Part shown: positions 62,957 through 64,000 of the stretch, piece after piece
How the letters are laid out: each line of letters starts with the position of its first letter
How positions within the stretch are numbered: position 1 is the first letter of the stretch
From: Brachionus plicatilis
Taxonomy: Eukaryota > Rotifera > Eurotatoria > Ploima > Brachionidae
DNA: 64,000 bases
Reading direction: 5' to 3'
NCBI GenBank assembly: GCA_010279815.1
Contig: QEOQ01000238.1
Span: forward strand, 144,958 to 208,957
Notes under the pieces: model-generated
Seen by the model: the letters and a program-made list of their open reading frames with translations, nothing else
Told to the model about the DNA's origin: nothing
The model's database searches: none
Translations under genes and position numbers: made by a program

Positions 62957-64000
62957 CAGAGACAACCAAAAAATGCATTTGCATTTTTTCGCATTTTTTT
63001 TTCCTAGGAACAATTTTTTTAAATTTTTAAGTTTTTGTTGCATTAGAAAATTAAAACATCAAAAATTCAACCACTATAATTTTTTTTGCATTTCAAATTA
63101 TTTATTTAAATTATGTGATTTTTTTCTTTCTTAATTCAATTGAATTAAAATTTCAATCACATTAAAGCTTTTTCTTTATTAAATTTGAAATAGACTCATT
63201 TTGACTAAAATGTCAAAAATTACTCCTCAAAAAAGAATTTCTCAATTTAATAATAAAGAGTTATCCGTAAAAAAACAAAAACTTTACTGTGTTGCGTGTG
63301 ACCAAGAATTAGATCACTTGCATAAATCTATTATTGAATCTCATCTTTTAACTCCAAAACATATTCAAAATTCGAAGAGTATTGCTTCACAAAAAGCTCT
63401 TGATTTTTCTGAAGAAAACAGTAGAGATTTATTTTTAAAAGATCTAGTAATTGGTTTCGATTCGGCAAATGTACCCTTTCATAAAATAAACAAGAAATTT
63501 TTTCGGAGTATCTTTAATAAATATCTTAAAGTAAATTAAAAAAAAAAAATGTTTCGATATTTTAAAAAAATTAAAGCAAATTTCATTCTTAGCCTGAATA
63601 TAAACTTCCGAGTGTGACTTGTTTACGTCGTTTTTTGCCTAATATTTACAAAGAAGAATTTAAAAAAATTGTGACTTTTTTTGCTGATTCTAAAGTTGCT
63701 TTGTTGAGCGATGAAACCTATGATTCACTAAATCGATCTGTTTTTCAAATTATTTTGATTAAATTTTAATTTTTTTTAAGGATTTTTTATCTTATAAAAC
63801 ATTAAATTTTCATTAAAATGTAAAAATGCTGCGTAAAATTTTTAGGAATTGCCTCAATAAACTATTTTTGTTAAAAATTTTTATGCATTTTTTAGCATTT
63901 TTTTTTGCATTTCAACGCATTTTTATCACATTTTTTGACCTAAAAAGGTCGCATTTATGCAGCATTTTTTCACCAAAAAAAATGCATTTTTGGTTGTCTC
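62957..64000 (+). mobile_element. hAT transposon in KSR intron 6, right end at the window edge
   Basis: Left end CAGAGACAACCAAAAAATGC; the window closes with its inverse, GCATTTTTGGTTGTCTC, lacking only the final TG. Sequence before the left end is GTGATCAG (62949-62956), the expected 8-bp duplication. GCATTTTT/AAAAATGC motifs crowd both subterminal zones. The plus strand contains an N-terminal transposase portion only. Confidence 0.88.
63210..63769 (+). pseudogene. hAT transposase N-terminal portion (CGGBP1-like zinc finger)
   Basis: ATG at 63210. The first exon runs to 63530, a GT...AG intron of 62 bp follows, and the second exon is 63593-63769, ending TAA. It encodes LYCVACDQELDHLHKSIIES with HLLTPKHIQ, a CxxC...HxxxxxH finger as in CGGBP1/hAT proteins. 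Then come FDSANVPFHKINKKFFRSIF and LPSVTCLRRFLPNIY, then VALLSDETYDSLNRSVFQI, the hAT LSDETTD region with the first catalytic Asp. The rest, including other catalytic residues and the dimerisation domain, is absent, so it cannot mobilise itself. Confidence 0.85.

Overview
The window is strongly A+T-rich animal DNA with intron-containing genes. Most introns are short (46-190 bp) with GT...AG ends. The animal signature is clear: a Ras/MAPK scaffold kinase (KSR), the dynactin subunit Arp1, a CTR-type copper transporter, CR1/Jockey-like non-LTR retrotransposons, and many hAT and Mutator-like DNA transposons. Gene exons are visibly richer in G+C than the surrounding A/T desert. My best guess is a small-genome invertebrate such as a monogonont rotifer (Brachionus-like). 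That is inference from composition and gene style, not a database match.

Layout. 1-3.9 kb: decayed non-LTR retrotransposon (minus strand), cut by the left edge. 4-7.3 kb: minisatellite, palindromic MITE and a broken hAT transposase carrying later insertions. 8.5-9.6 kb: GT32-like Golgi-type glycosyltransferase (minus), whose promoter and first 35 or so codons are duplicated head-to-head at 9.75-9.99 kb. 12.4-15.2 kb: an intronless 935-codon gene fusing a bacterial-type (WecB-like) UDP-GlcNAc 2-epimerase to a GT2-like glycosyltransferase. 15.5-23 kb: gene-poor, with three hAT-type elements. 23.0-23.8 kb: three-exon CTR copper transporter. 28.0-29.4 kb: three-exon kinesin-like protein with a lost P-loop, lying between inverted repeat arms of about 0.85 and 1.3 kb. 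33.0-34.4 kb: five-exon Arp1 (centractin). 34.8-40.1 kb: pogo, MULE, LINE and hAT remnants. 40.4-41.5 kb: secreted PAN + GH16 beta-glucanase. 42-50.5 kb: gene-poor, with nested transposons. 51.0-62.8 kb and beyond: KSR, with a 6.8-kb and a 1.8-kb intron full of MITEs and a LINE, and a last visible intron hosting a hAT element that reaches the right edge.

The genes do not form one pathway. The two glycosyl genes at 8.5-15.2 kb lie on the same strand and could both act in secretory-pathway glycan synthesis. KSR (RAF-MEK-ERK scaffold), Arp1 (dynactin) and the kinesin-like protein are independent cytoplasmic functions. The most notable observations are: duplicated in-phase exons for the zinc-binding half of the KSR C1 domain; the epimerase-glycosyltransferase fusion; the inverted arms around the kinesin-like gene; a very recent inverted duplication of a glycosyltransferase promoter; and a set of DNA transposons whose superfamily can be assigned from target-site duplications readable in the window.
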